From contig JAUMIR010000001.1 of NCBI GenBank assembly GCA_030847615.1, positions 66,663,501 through 66,727,500 on the forward strand: a DNA stretch of 64,000 nucleotides, written 5' to 3'. The notes under the pieces are model-generated. The model saw only the letters and a program-made list of their open reading frames with translations. It did not search any database and was not told the DNA's origin. The stretch is from Gambelia wislizenii. Lineage: Eukaryota; Chordata; Lepidosauria; Squamata; Crotaphytidae. Shown one piece after another: positions 42,276 through 54,361 of this stretch. Position 1 is the first letter of the stretch. Every line of letters begins with the position of its first letter. The translations under genes and the position numbers were made by a program.

Positions 42276-45200
42276 GGCCTATCTAACTCTCTTTTTTGCA
42301 CAGTGGTTAACCAGCTGCCTATGAGATTTCCAGAGCAGAGCATGAATTCAATATTACTCTCCTGCTCATGTTGTCCAGGAACTGGTAGTTAGAGACATTA
42401 TGGGCCCATTCACCCATAATACTGGGGGTTATATATAGTCATAATATCTACTAGCCATTGATAGTCACATCCTCTATGAATGCATCGAATTCTCTTTTAA
42501 AGTCATGCAGGTTGGTGATCATGTAATTCCTTTTATATGTTTTCCATTTTTACACCAGGTACATCTAGTGATAACAAGAGAAGTAGAAAATCCTTCTCTT
42601 AGCCAACTTGCTTCCCACTATGCAAAACTTTCTGCCCCTCTATCATTGGCTATATTGGTTGGGGCTGACAGGAGGCAGAGTCCAACAACTTCTGAAGGAT
42701 CACAGATCCTCTATTAGTAAATTGAGAAAATACCTACAGTATGCCTCAGAGGTTCTAACAGGACAAATAGCAAGACAGCATGATATCCTGAAGATATGTT
42801 GGACTTTAGCCATTTAGATTTCTATGGATGCTTTTGTTTCTCTTGCTACCAGGGCCCCACAGCCACAGTATCACATGAGTGCTTCTCTGGCGTGGTTGAA
42901 AAGGAGGCACATGAAATGCCTGTACCAGCCAAAGGTGAGAGTGAGGAAGAGGAGAGGAATATCTAGCTGATACTGCAGGCAGTTACTTACCATGTAGAAA
43001 CAGGAACAGGTTTCAATTAAAGAGGGGGAAATGCTATTACAGTGTAATGTGACTCACAGGTGCATGGTGTCAGGTTATCAGACCCCAGTTTTCACATGCA
43101 TATGAACATTTGTTATGACTGTTCTTTACCTTTTAACATAGCATTCTTCCTTCTATGTTTGGGACAAGATTTTGACATTCGTTTGGATCATCACCATCAA
43201 GAAAAGATAAGGAGGTTTTTGTTATTTTGGAGGAAAACCTTGATTTTGACATCCCCCAAATTCCCTTCCATTCAGATCCATCATGAAGGGTCCAAAGAGT
43301 TTGCTTTAAGAAGCACTGTTGCTCATCAATACCTGATCCATCCCCTGTTTGACATTGTAAGTCAGGCCAGGGCTTAATGGATAGAAACTTGACTCTTACT
43401 CTTCAGCATCAGCTTTTTAGTGCTTGTTAGAGTCTTCAATCCATGCATTGGAAAAGCATTGGCTTACGCTGCCTTTTCTCCCCTCACTCAGACGTACTTC
43501 ATGACCTTCAGGCAATACAGCAATAGTTTTTAAGCTTGCATTTCCCTCTGGCTCAGCTTCCCTGCTCTCAGCAACAAAGCGCATGCAATAAAAATATTTA
43601 TTACACTCCATGGGGGATATCATTTTTAGAGAGAGCCAGGCTCTGATATCTCCCCAAAGGCTGACTGAATTACACATTGATTAATAGTACAACTTGTGGT
43701 CTCCTTGCTCCTTGCAAGCAGAAACGTAAGCCTTGATGTTCTAAAGGGGGCTATCAAATACTGCAAAGCTGAAATGGCAGCAAATCACTGTGGGCATTAA
43801 TCATAATGTTGGCAAGAAGAGTAAAAACAGGATAGCAAAGTGATCAGGGGTATCAAGGTGTGGGCTTAATTTGCAGGAATTCATGCATGGAAAATGCTTC
43901 TAAATATTCTTCACAACTCAATTAGACAAGGCCCAGACTCTTCTTTGTTCCTGCTTTTGAGAAGACTAAACTCTGTAGGTTTGATCAATGGCAAGGGAGA
44001 AAAAGGAAATGAACAGCAGACAAAAGGACTGAGTTTTCCTAAAAGCTGTCATAATAATTTATGGCTCTGGGAGATAAAACTATGAACTATTCAAGTACAA
44101 CTTGGGAAACTATCTGAGCCAGGCTGTGGCTTGGAGTCCATGAACAGAACCACCAGATCAGAGAAAGAAGAGAATGTTCAAGGTATCAGGGACATGCCTA
44201 GCTTTTTCTGTTCAGGATCAAAATCTAGAATGACCAGGTATCTCTGATACTTTATTCACTGATGTCTCTGTTTGTGTATCATGACCAGAATTCTCCTTTG
44301 TTTAGCAAATGTCCCAGGTTAATGGTCAGTACAATTATCCAGTTATCCAGCATGTTCTCATCATCATATGGATGTTATGGATTAATATTATGGTATGCTC
44401 ATCATTCCCTATACAGTGAGGGCAATGCTCCCTGAGTCTGACATCCCTTCAAGAAGAGATCTCTGAAGACTTGGGCATTTTTATACTGTTCAATTATTTA
44501 CCAAAATACAAAGAAGAGCATAAGTGGGGCTAATCAGCACCAGGCAGTAGATCCACTATAAGAGAGATCAGGTGCCCTGCTTAAGACAGGGCAGTCCTCT
44601 ATTTGAAGCACTCTCACTACTCTATGCAAAGACACCCTCTATTTGTCCAGTGCACTTCTGGCTTAAAGGTTACCATAAGAAAAGGGAGCAAAGGCTTGAA
44701 GTTCCCCATCGTCAGTCAGCACTTGGTCAGAAGACTTAATGGTAAGCACACCTAGGCACTGCATTTGGATGAATTGTATTTCTGTTTAAATTTTAGTATT
44801 TTTAAAAAAATGCATAGAGAAGTATAAGTTAGCATATACAAATGTTATGCAAACTGGTATCCTCCTGTCTTCTCTGGCAGTGGTTCATTTCCTCCTCTGA
44901 GTAGACTTCATTGACTGCCACATATCTAATTTTCAGAGATACTTGTGCTTGCAAAGTGCTTTTGGTTTGTAGATTTCTTTCTTAATCTCTTTTGATTCAT
45001 TGCAAAATACCCTTTCCAATACTTGTAAAAGTTTGTTTTTTGGACTACAAGCTTTAGAACTCCCCAGACAAGATCTGAAAGTTGCAGTCCAAAAAAGAAC
45101 GTCCCCAAACATTCTCTCAACCTGTGTGTGTGTGTGCATGTATATGCATGCACATATACACATGAAGAGCGGGGTATAAATAAATAAATAAAAAATGTTC

Positions 45201-46504
45201 ACATATGGGTTCACTTCCAAATGTTCCTGAGATAGCTCTATGTATATACCAGCAAGTTCCATTAAAGAAAGATATCCCAGTCCATTAATGGATTGCCTCT
45301 TCAGCATAACAGTTTGTAGAAGATGTGACAATGTTTTATAAATATAGCTAACATGTAATAGATTCCACATGAGGCCAAGGAGCTGGGCCCTAGATGACCT
45401 ATAGATCCCGTTGACCTCTCTTGTCATATGGTTGCCATCAAAAGGCTTCTTAAAACACAACCTTCCTTTTTATCACTCGTCTAAATATTATAACACTGGC
45501 TTGTTGTAAATATTCTCCTATATTGGAGGCAGGGGCAGGGAGTGGCCAGAGAATGTATCCCTACCCTCTGCTATTACATCCACACCTCATCTAACGTTGG
45601 AGTTTACCACATCAGAGAAGTAACAACCACTGAATATCCATGGAGGGAGAATCTCAACTTGGCTGTTCCACTCCAAAGTCAGAGCTGTGTCTCTGGCTGC
45701 AAAGGGGAGATCCAATCTTTCCTATGGCCTATGCCAGGTGTTACCCAAATCATGTGGGGTCTGTGAAAAACCCACTCATGTCCAGATATTAATATGGGGA
45801 GATTTAATTAGCTCAATATGGCAGTGAGAGGCTGGATAACTATGGAACCTTTTGACCTATGTATACCAGTACTAACTGATGAGACTCACAGTCAGGAAAT
45901 AAAATAAGATTTTTTTAATGGCAAAATAATCTCAGAAGCATTCATACCAACACTCAGGCTTCAAGCAATCACACAAGGCTAACAAAAGATATGCGGAAGT
46001 ACTGGGATAGGGGAATAGAATTGAGGACAATGGGCTATACTCTACCTGTCTGATGAGCAGAGATTTGTGTAGCAGAAGATATTCAGACAGAGTTCTCAGG
46101 GTCACACAGCAGACTGACAGAGTGATGGGAAGTATGAAGGCAATGCACACTTTGGCTAAGTTTTGGGGCAATATTTATATTCAATATTTACCTGTAAGGG
46201 GTGCTATAAGTGGAAGATAATGTTAGATGGAGTTTCTCACAGTTAAACAATAGACGCTCCAACTATGCTAATAGCTGAGACATTAAGACTAATGGGCATC
46301 AGACCACCTTCTATTGTTGAGGAAAGAGGTGCAAAGGACAACCAGTTTGCAGAGTCATGAGTGTTCTGGCCACTTGATTGAATAAGTGAATGACTCATTT
46401 CCAGGTGTGTCAAGGAGAATTAGCACATTCCACCCCAACTACCTATCCAAGGAAGCCTGCATAATTGCTACCTGGGCATGTCCTTTTTAGGAAAATTTGG
46501 AATG
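42276..46504. other. Unassigned sequence with small repeat scraps
   Basis: No gene supported. A SINE-like tail 'gagcggggtataaataaata' lies near 45167-45190 next to a TG run, and a half-MITE ('ttggactacaagctt … aaagttgcagtccaa') at about 45040-45095. The antisense open frame 45460-44933 (175 codons) contains the SINE tail and no known domain. About 45740-46470 has a TATA-like 'atataaatattgcccc' and polyadenylation-like signals on the minus strand in LTR order, but no ends were found. Confidence 0.45.
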
Positions 46505-46509
46505 ACCTC
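46505..46509. repeat. LTR target duplication, left (ACCTC)
   Basis: Repeated at 47188-47192. Confidence 0.85.
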
Positions 46510-47187
46510 TGTCAGGGATGATGGGAGTTGTAGCTCTTCACCTCTGGCTCAAACTCACCACCTTGTTATGTAGCAGAGCCGACCAGCTTAGATCAGTGAT
46601 TAATGCTTTACTCCAAAGCAGCAGAGTTTCAGAGAATAGGCTGAAGATCCTGACAAACTCTCCAAGCCTTCTCACTCTTCTCCAGGTGTCTCCAAAACGT
46701 CTCCAGGATTCACTCAGGCAACTCAGTAGTTTTATATAAAACCTACTTTATTCTTCTATATAAATATACTATATGGTCAACAAATCACAATCTTTACTCA
46801 CTACTCCACAATATCTCCAAACTACTGCACCTCTACTCAACCACAAAAATACATTGGCAAACATTGCAATTTTATAGCCATTGTTTATCACCACCCACTA
46901 GTTAGTTTCCACCCAGTGGGTGTGTACTTCCATTCTGATTGGTCCATGTAGTTCCACCCATGCTTAAGACCAACCCATGTATTTCAACATTTCACCTTGT
47001 ACACTTAATGATTCTCAGGTGTTTCCATTCTGCATTCAGTACCTCTGTCCTTGGCTCTCAGGCCTTCTAGATTACATTAGCAGTTTCACCTGTGTAGCCC
47101 CATAATTGCTCTTGCTTAGTCATTGTGACTTTCACATACATATTTTATTTCTTTCACTGTATGTCCCATGTTGCATTTTCCTTAACA
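46510..47187 (-). mobile_element. Solo LTR
   Basis: A 678-bp segment with TG…CA ends (TGTCAGGG … TTAACA), flanked by exact 5-bp ACCTC duplications. On the minus strand it has a TATA-like 'ggctataaaattgc' (about 46873-46886) and, downstream, an AATAAA in 'agaataaagtagg', the order of a promoter, R region and polyadenylation site. No internal retroviral or gypsy coding sequence lies beside it, so it is a solo LTR left by recombination. The family is not determined. Confidence 0.85.
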
Positions 47188-47684
47188 ACCTCTTCATTAT
47201 GTTTTGAGCAAACCTTCTCTCAGTCTGTTTCTGGGCAAGTCCTGGTCTACTGCTAACCTTTGTGAAGTGCCAGTACATGGGCCAGTTATGAAATATAGCC
47301 AATCAATGAGTTATTGGAAGGGTGGAGGTGTCAAGGCGGGTAACACAGGGGCTGCTAGATTATATTGTAAAGCTACAGTCCAATCTGATGGCATTCAGTG
47401 GGGCTTAATTCTAAGTAGACATCAATGGAACTACTCTGCAAGGTGCTCAGCAAGCATGAATATTGTATTTTAAAAGTATATACACATGAATCTGTATGAA
47501 AAATTGAAGTACATTGTGATATCAGACTTGTTTTGAAACTTACATTACAGGGATCTGTGCTGGCCAGATCACTCCATACCTACAGGCTACAGACTGGAAA
47601 TGTTTCTCTACTCAGAGCTAGGACTGTTTACAAGGGAAGAAGACAGCAGGAGACTCCCTACCTTTGGGTAATGTTACTGAGCAG
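47188..47684. other. Unassigned, with MITE-like fragment
   Basis: No gene. About 47365-47445 ('gtggggcttaattctaag', 'tagacatcaatgg') resembles a short repeat common in squamates and birds. Confidence 0.4.
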
Positions 47685-48094
47685 TGTTTCTCAAACATTT
47701 TTTCTCCCCCGTAGGCCGCTTGTAAATTGTAGGGGGTCTCAGTGGACCACTTTCTGCTTTTGTTTGTTTGTTATACAAATCAAAGCATGCAACACATATT
47801 TTAATATCATTTATTTTCTTCCTAGCTGGCAACATCAAAGCCAGCACCATATTAAAAAAATTCATGGGTCCTATGACAGGCAACTGAGAAGGCACCTTTC
47901 ACTGCATTTGTTTAAAGGAGAAAGTGAGTAGACTGCACTAGCACCACATTATAAACATTAAAGGCCAGGCAATCATTAACCGGTTTGGTAATCCAGTCCC
48001 TGGTTAAATTGTCTCAGTTTCCATTGTCAGGGTGGGATGATCAAGGTGCAGATATTTTCAGTTGTTCCCCCTGACCACAGTTTGAGAACCTTGA
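47685..48094. mobile_element. Possible hAT-like non-autonomous element
   Basis: It starts CAGTGTTTCTCAAAC and ends GTTTGAGAACCTTG, complementary tips of a type used by hAT elements. Near the left end 'ggtctcagtggaccacttt' is typical of Charlie-like MITEs. No 8-bp target duplication could be matched, so the borders are provisional. Confidence 0.45.
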
Positions 48095-50200
48095 CAGCAG
48101 TTATTGGACCCATTTGTCTAAAATTGAAAATATAGGGTAGTCAAGTACCTACCCAATCTTCACTGCAAAACCCAGTTTTGTCTACGCTTCAGACAAAGAG
48201 GAGGAACTACCCATTGGACAGATGTCCCAGTTCATTCTGCGGTCCCACATATTAAAAAGGGAAGTGCCTCCTCCCATTTTGACCATTTTCAATCTTACAG
48301 CACCATAAGATTGGATGGCTGTTCACCACATGTTTCTATTACAGTCCCATAATATTAATGAGGGACAAAGGTGAGCCACAGTACAAAACCTGAAGCTTGG
48401 ATGAATTTTAAACCAGCACTGACCACCTTTAAATTAGCAAGGCAAATAAGACCCGGACTACTTGCACATAAGAATTGAGGAATATGTATCAAATGGTTCC
48501 CTTTTGAGACATTCCCTTTAGAGACATTTTATGGTGTTTATCAGTGGATGCTACTTTCCAAGGAAAACACATCCATAGCATGAGACTGTAGAACTCTAGG
48601 TGGAATATGTTTCTGAAAACATTTACTGCATATCAGCCTGTTTAACTACTGAATAGCCTGGTCTTAAGTAGCTTCACCCTGAAGTAAGCCATGAGGTTTA
48701 AATAATTGTACATGATAGATTAAAATCAATACATAGTCAGGAAGGGCAGGGAGAGCTGGATCATGACTGGGGGGTGGGTAGGGTACTTCACCTTTCATTC
48801 CCAGTCTGGTCCTCATCAGGATCCGCATGACCCTTCTGCCTGCTATTTCCAATAGGTGGCAATCCACTGCCTTTACCCCCAATGTTCTCTTTCTCTCTGT
48901 GTGTATTTTAAAGCAGTGGTTCTTTGGTCTTCCAGGTGTTTGGGAATTCAATTCTCAGAATCCATGAGTATCAGCCAAGCAGTTGAAGCTGCTAGGAGTT
49001 GAAGACCCAAACACCTGGAGGACCCAAGAGTGAGAACTACTCTTTAAAGAGCTCTGCATTCTAGAGCTAGCCATATGACTAACAACATGGTTAGTTTGGT
49101 CAAAGGCCACTTCAGAAGATGTGCACATTCATGTGCCCATTTCTGGGGACAGACTCTTTAGCTCCAGGTCCCACCACTGTACTCCTGAGAGAAGCAGAGA
49201 TAAATTATCTGCAGGTTGTTAGATGATTCTGTCCTCTGTGTTTGAGCCTCTGGGAACGTGTGTAAGAATTTATACTTCCTAGCCATGATCAGTCAGTCCA
49301 TTTTGTTGTCAGTGGTCAGTGTCAGTAGCCAGAAGCATTCTTTGAAGACTGTGCAAACCAGACAGGTCTGCAACAGCTGCCAAACTCTCTAAAAAGAAGT
49401 AGTAGTAGTCACAGTCTATAAATGCATTAAATCAACATTGTAGTCCTCCGAAATAATGGACACAGCAAGCTTTTGTTTCTTCCAACATTTTCCTTTGCTC
49501 TCCCATAAGATTCCTTGCAGAATGCCTCTTACAACTATCGCTGGAATCACCTGTCTGGATCTGCCTTCAAACATGTCAGTTCTTCAGGATATGCTTGAGA
49601 CCAAGGGATTTCAGCTCAGCAATAACATCTCTGGGTTGTGGATCCAGCTCTGCCACGTTCAGATCAGGGAACTGACAGTGTGCTGTCTCCCATATTTATG
49701 TCATCTTAGCTACAGAAAGGAGGATAGTTGACTGACAAGTAAACTGAGAGAAAGGAAAAGAGAGAGTGACTAAGAATGTAGAGTCTATAAAGATGTTTTG
49801 TATGTCAAATGGGAAGTTCTCTTGCAATAGATCTGCTGGGCATTCCATATATTACTTAGTTCCTTCTCAAAGGAAAGAAACCGTATCTTTTTATTTCTTC
49901 TCTGTAGGTATGTGGCAGGAAGTTGGAAGAGAGAGTTCTGGGAAAAGTGTATAGGGAAAAGTAGCTCTCCCTCATAATACTAGAATCAAGGCTCATCCAC
50001 TGAAGCCAAATAATGAAAAACTTAGGACAGATAAAAAGAGGGACTTCTTCAAATGACATGTGGATTTTCTGCTGCAAGATATAGTGATGACCACTAGCTT
50101 GAATGAATTTGAAAGGAAATTAGTCAAATTAATGAGATTAATAAAGCTATCAATGACTACCAATCATAGCTTAAATCCACTTGTTAGTCCCTGCTATAGT
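48095..50200. other. Unassigned sequence
   Basis: Apart from the small hAT-like MITE at 48914-49041, no gene or classifiable repeat is recognised. Confidence 0.45.
48914..49041. mobile_element. Small hAT-like foldback MITE
   Basis: A 128-bp element starting CAGTGGTTCTTTGG and ending with the complementary 'gtgagaactact'. Arms with 'ccaggtgtttggg' and 'cccaaacacctgg' pair over most of the length. Flanks are ttttaaag and ctttaaag, seven of eight bases alike, as expected for a hAT 8-bp duplication. Confidence 0.7.
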
Positions 50201-50485
50201 GCTGACAAGCTGGAACATGTCCAGAAAAGGGTGACCAAAAGCCATGCCCTATGAGGAGTGGCTTAGGAAGCTGAATATGTTTAGCCTGGAGAAGAGAAGA
50301 TTAAGAGATATGATAGCCATGTTTAAATATTTGAAAGGATGTCATATTGAAGATGAAGCAAGTTTGTTTTCTGTTGCTCCAGAGACTAAGGACTTTATCA
50401 CACCACCCCCAAAAAACCTGTTGTTCTGCCAGCACAACTTTTCCATTTTTATGCCAGCAAAAGAACTCCCCATGATGCACTTACC

Positions 50486-51439
50486 TTGCCTCCCATCCAA
50501 AGGCTTCCCGGCAATAAAAGAGGAAGTGAACCGACTGTGACCAGTGGGGTGCCACAGGGTTCTGTCCTGGGCCCAGTGCTATTCAACATCTTTATCAATG
50601 ACTTAGATGAGGGAATTAGGGGCATACTTATCAAATTTGCAGATGACACCAAATTGGGAGGAGTAGCTAATACCCTAGAGGACAGGATCAAAATTCAGAA
50701 TGACCTGGATAGACTGGAGAGCTGGGCCAAAGCTAACAAAATGAAATTCAATACGGAGAAATGTAAAGTACTGCATTTAGGGCGGAAAAATGAAATGCAT
50801 AAATATAGGATGGGAGAGACCTGGCTGAATGAGACTACGTGCGAAAGGGATCTAGGAGTCCTAGTAGACCACAAGTTGAACATGAGCCAACAGTGTGATG
50901 CGGCAGCTAAAAAGGCCAATGCAATTTTGGGCTGTATCAATAGAAGTATAGTGTCTAGATCAAGGGAAGTAATAGTGCCGCTCTATTCTGCCTTGGTCAG
51001 ACCTCACTTAGAATACTGTGTCCAGTTCTGGGCACCACAATTCAGAAAGGATATTGACAAATTGGAGCGTGTCCAGAGAAGGGCAACTAAAATGGTGAAA
51101 GGTCTGGAAACAATGCCTTATGAGGAGAGACTTAGGGAGCTGGGTATGTTTAGCCTGGAAAAAAGACGGTTTAGAGGCGATATGATAGCCCTGTTTAAGT
51201 ATTTGAAGGGATGTCACGCTGAGGATGGAGCAGGCTTGTTTTCTGCTGCTCCAGAGACTGGAACACGGAGCAATGGGTGCAAGCTCCAGGAACAGAGATT
51301 CCACCTCAACATTAGGAGGAACTTTTTGACAGTAAGAGCTGTTCGGCAGTGGAACGCACTCCCTCGGAGCGTGGTGGGGTCTCCTTCCTTGGAGGTCTTT
51401 AAACAGAGGCTGGATGGCCATCTGTCGGGGATGCTTTGA
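50486..51439 (+). CDS. CR1 RT C-terminal region, uninterrupted frame
   Basis: A 317-codon open frame. The first 17 or so codons come from the flanking transposon. CR1 protein starts at [19 protein letters not shown] and continues with INDLDEG, the catalytic FADDTKLGG (FADD at 50636-50647), [43 protein letters not shown] and the C-terminal AVRQWNALP, ending GHLSGML. It lacks the endonuclease and the N-terminal RT motifs, so it cannot mobilise itself. The frame reflects youth rather than function. Confidence 0.75.
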   Translation: MPPIQRLPGNKRGSEPTVTSGVPQGSVLGPVLFNIFINDLDEGIRGILIKFADDTKLGGVANTLEDRIKIQNDLDRLESWAKANKMKFNTEKCKVLHLGRKNEMHKYRMGETWLNETTCERDLGVLVDHKLNMSQQCDAAAKKANAILGCINRSIVSRSREVIVPLYSALVRPHLEYCVQFWAPQFRKDIDKLERVQRRATKMVKGLETMPYEERLRELGMFSLEKRRFRGDMIALFKYLKGCHAEDGAGLFSAAPETGTRSNGCKLQEQRFHLNIRRNFLTVRAVRQWNALPRSVVGSPSLEVFKQRLDGHLSGML

Positions 51440-51521
51440 TTGTGATTTCCTGCGTGGCAGGGGGGTTGGACTGGATGGCCCTCGTGGTCTCTTCCAACTC
51501 TGCAATTCTATGATTCTATGA
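50536..51521 (+). mobile_element. CR1 LINE, youngest-looking copy (inner layer)
   Basis: About 985 bp of CR1 from 'tgtgaccagtggggtgcc' to the terminal 'attctatgattctatga'. It was inserted in the centre of the family A palindrome. Few disruptions, with an open frame over nearly all of its coding part. It matches the 21474 copy closely by eye. Confidence 0.92.
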
Positions 51522-52207
51522 CTCCATTCACTTCCTCCTTCAAAATCGCTTGGATTCTCGCAAGAAGACACTCGTGCAGGAAACTGAAAAAACACACACA
51601 AAAACAACACACAAAAAGTTTTTAAAAGCAGGTACGCACACTTTAAAACTTACAAGTAAACTGGGGAGGGTCATAAAAAGTGAGTCACATACCTGGATGT
51701 CACGATCTCACCCAGAAGTGTTCGTGCTGAACCGGCCATTCATGCTGCATTCACGTGAGTACAATGGCATGAGGTTTCATGCGCCAGCAATGCCGACACT
51801 AAAGTGCCACGGGGGATCAATTGACAGCTTCAGCCATCAATAAAAAAGTACCATATGGGTTTTGGCCAGTACATAAATATGAAAGGGTGACATTGTCTGA
51901 TATGCACACCCTTTGGCGTTTATGTGGCACACACCGTATTTAGTGTGTCTGATAAAGTCCTAAGACACAGAGCAATGGATTCAAATTACAGGGATAGAGA
52001 TTCCACCAAAGCATCAGAAATACTTCTTGATGGTAACAGCTGTTCCACAGTGGAATGCACTGCCTCAGAGTGTGGTGGAGTCTCCTTCCTTGGAGGTTTT
52101 TAAACAGAAGCTAGATGGCCATCTGTTGGGAGTGCTTTGATTGTGTATTTCTGCATGGCAGGGGATTGGACTGGATGGCCCTTGTGGTCTTTTCTAAGTC
52201 TATGATA

Positions 52208-53011
52208 GTAGAAACATTGAATGAATGGAGTTTACACAAGTGCTGATTTGTCAGGTTCCCATTTATTTAGTGGGTATGCTTTAGTTGGGCTAACAACTTG
52301 GAGAACAAGAGACAGGATTGGTGGTCATTCATGGTATGGATTCTTCTTGTTCACTGTAACAACACAATGCATATATATTTTCATTGATATGTATAAACCC
52401 AAAGATCCCTTTGTTGCAGAGTTTCCACATGGGAAGATTCTGGCTATTGGCATATATGTGACATTAGAATAACATGATTGGTTCTTTTGCCCCAGTGTCC
52501 ACTCCATTAAGCTCACACTGAACCCATTGGTATGTTTCTTGTCCAAGTTAGAGAGGATAGAGGGATCCTATTGGACCTCTTCATAGTTCATTTTTGTTTT
52601 AACCATGGTGAATATTTGGAGTCATTTACAAACGTATATAATTGTTTGCTATAAAATTTTTATCAATGTGCTTTTCATTTCTTTTTCCCCTACTTTATCA
52701 TGAGTTTGTTTTGCCAGAGTTTTTACTCCTTTCTCTTTTCCTCAGATGGAAAATACTTCCACTTTTTTAGAGAAAGCATCCCTGTCTTTTATAGCTTCCT
52801 GGATTCTTCTTGTAAACCATGCTGGCATTTTAAACTGTGATGGACAATTTATCTGCGTGTCTGTTTTAATTATTTCAAGTAACCTCCAAGCGTCCTGAAG
52901 ATTTTCAACCCTCCTCATTCTCATTCAATCTTCTTTTTACTATTCCTTCATTTTGGAGAACTTGCCTGACATTAAATTTGATCCTCTCTGGTCAGCTCCC
53001 ATGAACATACA
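52208..53011. other. Unassigned; possible LINE-linker remnant
   Basis: No gene supported. On the minus strand 52924-52742 reads 60 codons with 'PAWFTRRIQEAIKDRDAF', a pattern like the linker between LINE endonuclease and RT domains. Nothing around it confirms that. Confidence 0.35.
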
Positions 53012-53340
53012 GGTTGAGTCTTCCGTATCCAAAAAGCTTGGGACCAGACATATTTTGGATTTTGGAATATTTCAGATTTTTTAATACTTGCATTTGAGAT
53101 GTCTTGGAGATGAGACCCAAGTCTAAACACAACATTTCATTTTTGTTTCATATACACCTTATACACATGGCCTGAAGGTAATTTTATAAACAATATTTTT
53201 AATAATTTTATGTGTGAAACCAAGTTTGTGTACATTGAACTATCAGAAAGCAAAGGTATCACTTATTTTAGCTACTCGTGATGACAATTTTGGATTTTTG
53301 AATATTTTGGATTTTGGAATTCTGAGTAAGGGGGACAAAA
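53012..53340. mobile_element. Tigger-like MITE, 3' end eroded
   Basis: Starts TA-CAGGTTGAGTCTTCC and continues with 'ccaaaaagcttgggacc', 'gagacccaagtctaaacac', 'catatacaccttatacac', 'cctgaaggtaattttata' and 'ttttggattttggaattc'. This is a well-known widespread amniote repeat type of the Tc1/mariner-Tigger group as I recall it. The right end should complement the left tip but reads 'gagtaagggggac' and then diverges. Confidence 0.7.
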
Positions 53341-53777
53341 TGTGTATGTACTCAGTTTGGTAGCAATGTTGTCACTGTTTCCAAGCAGTCCAATAACACT
53401 TTAACTGCCATCCTGGGTCCTGACTACTGCCCAACATTAACTTGTACCATCTTCCCTTTAGTTGGCTGCACGACTAACTCCTGAATCAACCAACGAGAGC
53501 CAAGTGCAGTTTAGAGAGCAATGTTTAGAATTTTCAGCAAGAAAGTTCTAGTGCCTTCCCAAATTAAAAACTCCAGTATTATGTAGAATGCAGCTATGGC
53601 ATTTAGTGGGATCATACTGCTATAATTGTGTAGTGTGAAAGGGCCCCTGGTTACACACACTTCACAGCTCTTTTCATTTGAGCAGGATAATTTTGGAGGG
53701 GAGGGTGTAATTTTATTGTTGCCATTATTAAACAATTTTGAATGAAAAATCCTTGCCAATCTATTTCAGATCACCTA

Positions 53778-54361
53778 GGGCTCAGCTAGACAGGAAAAAT
53801 AATTGTGGAAAATAGGGCCTTACCTCCCTGTCTGAGTTCATGTGTGCCCACGATTTATTCACAATATCGCTGGAATGGGAACTTGGCTGAGTTTGCAGTT
53901 TACACGGAGCATGCCCCTGAAAAAATATGGTGGCCACTAGTGAGTTGCCTCCCAAAAATCTCCCTCCAGTCTCCACCCCCCTTTTTAAATGACAGATGTG
54001 GAAGAGTTGAAAAAACTTTTTGTTTTTGCTCTGATGCTTGAACGATCATGCACACAACAATGGTGGCTCTGGCTGCTTCCTCCCTTGCAATCTCACCCCT
54101 ACCAAGTTCCAAACAATCACATTTCAGCTCTTCTATGTGCCCCTATTCAAATTGGTTGTTCAGACAACCTGTTATGCATATTTTTGTGCAATTTTTAAAA
54201 AAAAGATTGCGAGAAACAGTGAAAGCTGTTATTGCAATCTACTTGGAGTTTTCAGCCCTCCTCCTTCCCAAAAGGGCAAATCCCAGCAGGAGCTCATCTA
54301 AACAAAAGTTATTCTGCCCGCATTCTTTCTGGATTTTTGTTGTTGTTGTCTAAACAATCCC
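53778..54361. mobile_element. Possible family C DNA transposon (CTA)
   Basis: Left tip GGGCTCAGCTAGAC and right tip (reverse strand) GGGATTGTTTAGAC share the frame GGG…TAGAC, and CTA flanks both sides (53775-53777 and 54362-54364). Length 584 bp. Inner open frames on the plus strand have no domain. The tips are diverged, so the call rests largely on the matching triplets and the resemblance to 20542-21141. Confidence 0.5.

Larger units (their letters stand above)
50390..51960 (+). mobile_element. Family A DNA transposon (middle layer, TAA)
   Basis: Ends are GGACTTTATCACAC and (reverse strand) GGACTTTATCAGAC, flanked by TAA (50387-50389 and 51961-51963). The subterminal hairpin (gttctgccagcac … atgccagcaaaagaac) is at about 50424-50466. 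The internal palindrome is cut in half: 'gaggaagtgaac' ends near 50531 and 'ccattcacttcctcc' begins near 51524, with a CR1 between. Without that CR1 the element is about 580 bp. Confidence 0.9.
50201..52207 (+). mobile_element. CR1 LINE 3' fragment, interrupted (outer layer)
   Basis: Left part 50201-50389 ('gacaagctggaacatgtcc', 'ccctatgaggagtggctt', 'gttgctccagagac') and right part 51961-52207 ('acacagagcaatgg', 'ggaggtttttaaacagaag', 'ggactggatggcccttg') are collinear halves of one CR1. A family A transposon with TAA duplications sits between them. Together they span the end of the RT and the 3' UTR. Confidence 0.9.

Noticed and set aside
44933..45460. A 175-codon minus-strand open frame
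   Set aside because: It reads through a TG run and a SINE-like tail. No domain or splice-like structure supports a gene.
45740..46470. A second LTR next to the solo LTR
   Set aside because: TATA-like and polyadenylation-like motifs are present on the minus strand, but I found no TG/CA ends with a matching duplication.
52742..52924. A LINE endonuclease-RT linker on the minus strand
   Set aside because: Only one short block resembles such a linker, and no endonuclease or RT motif lies on either side.
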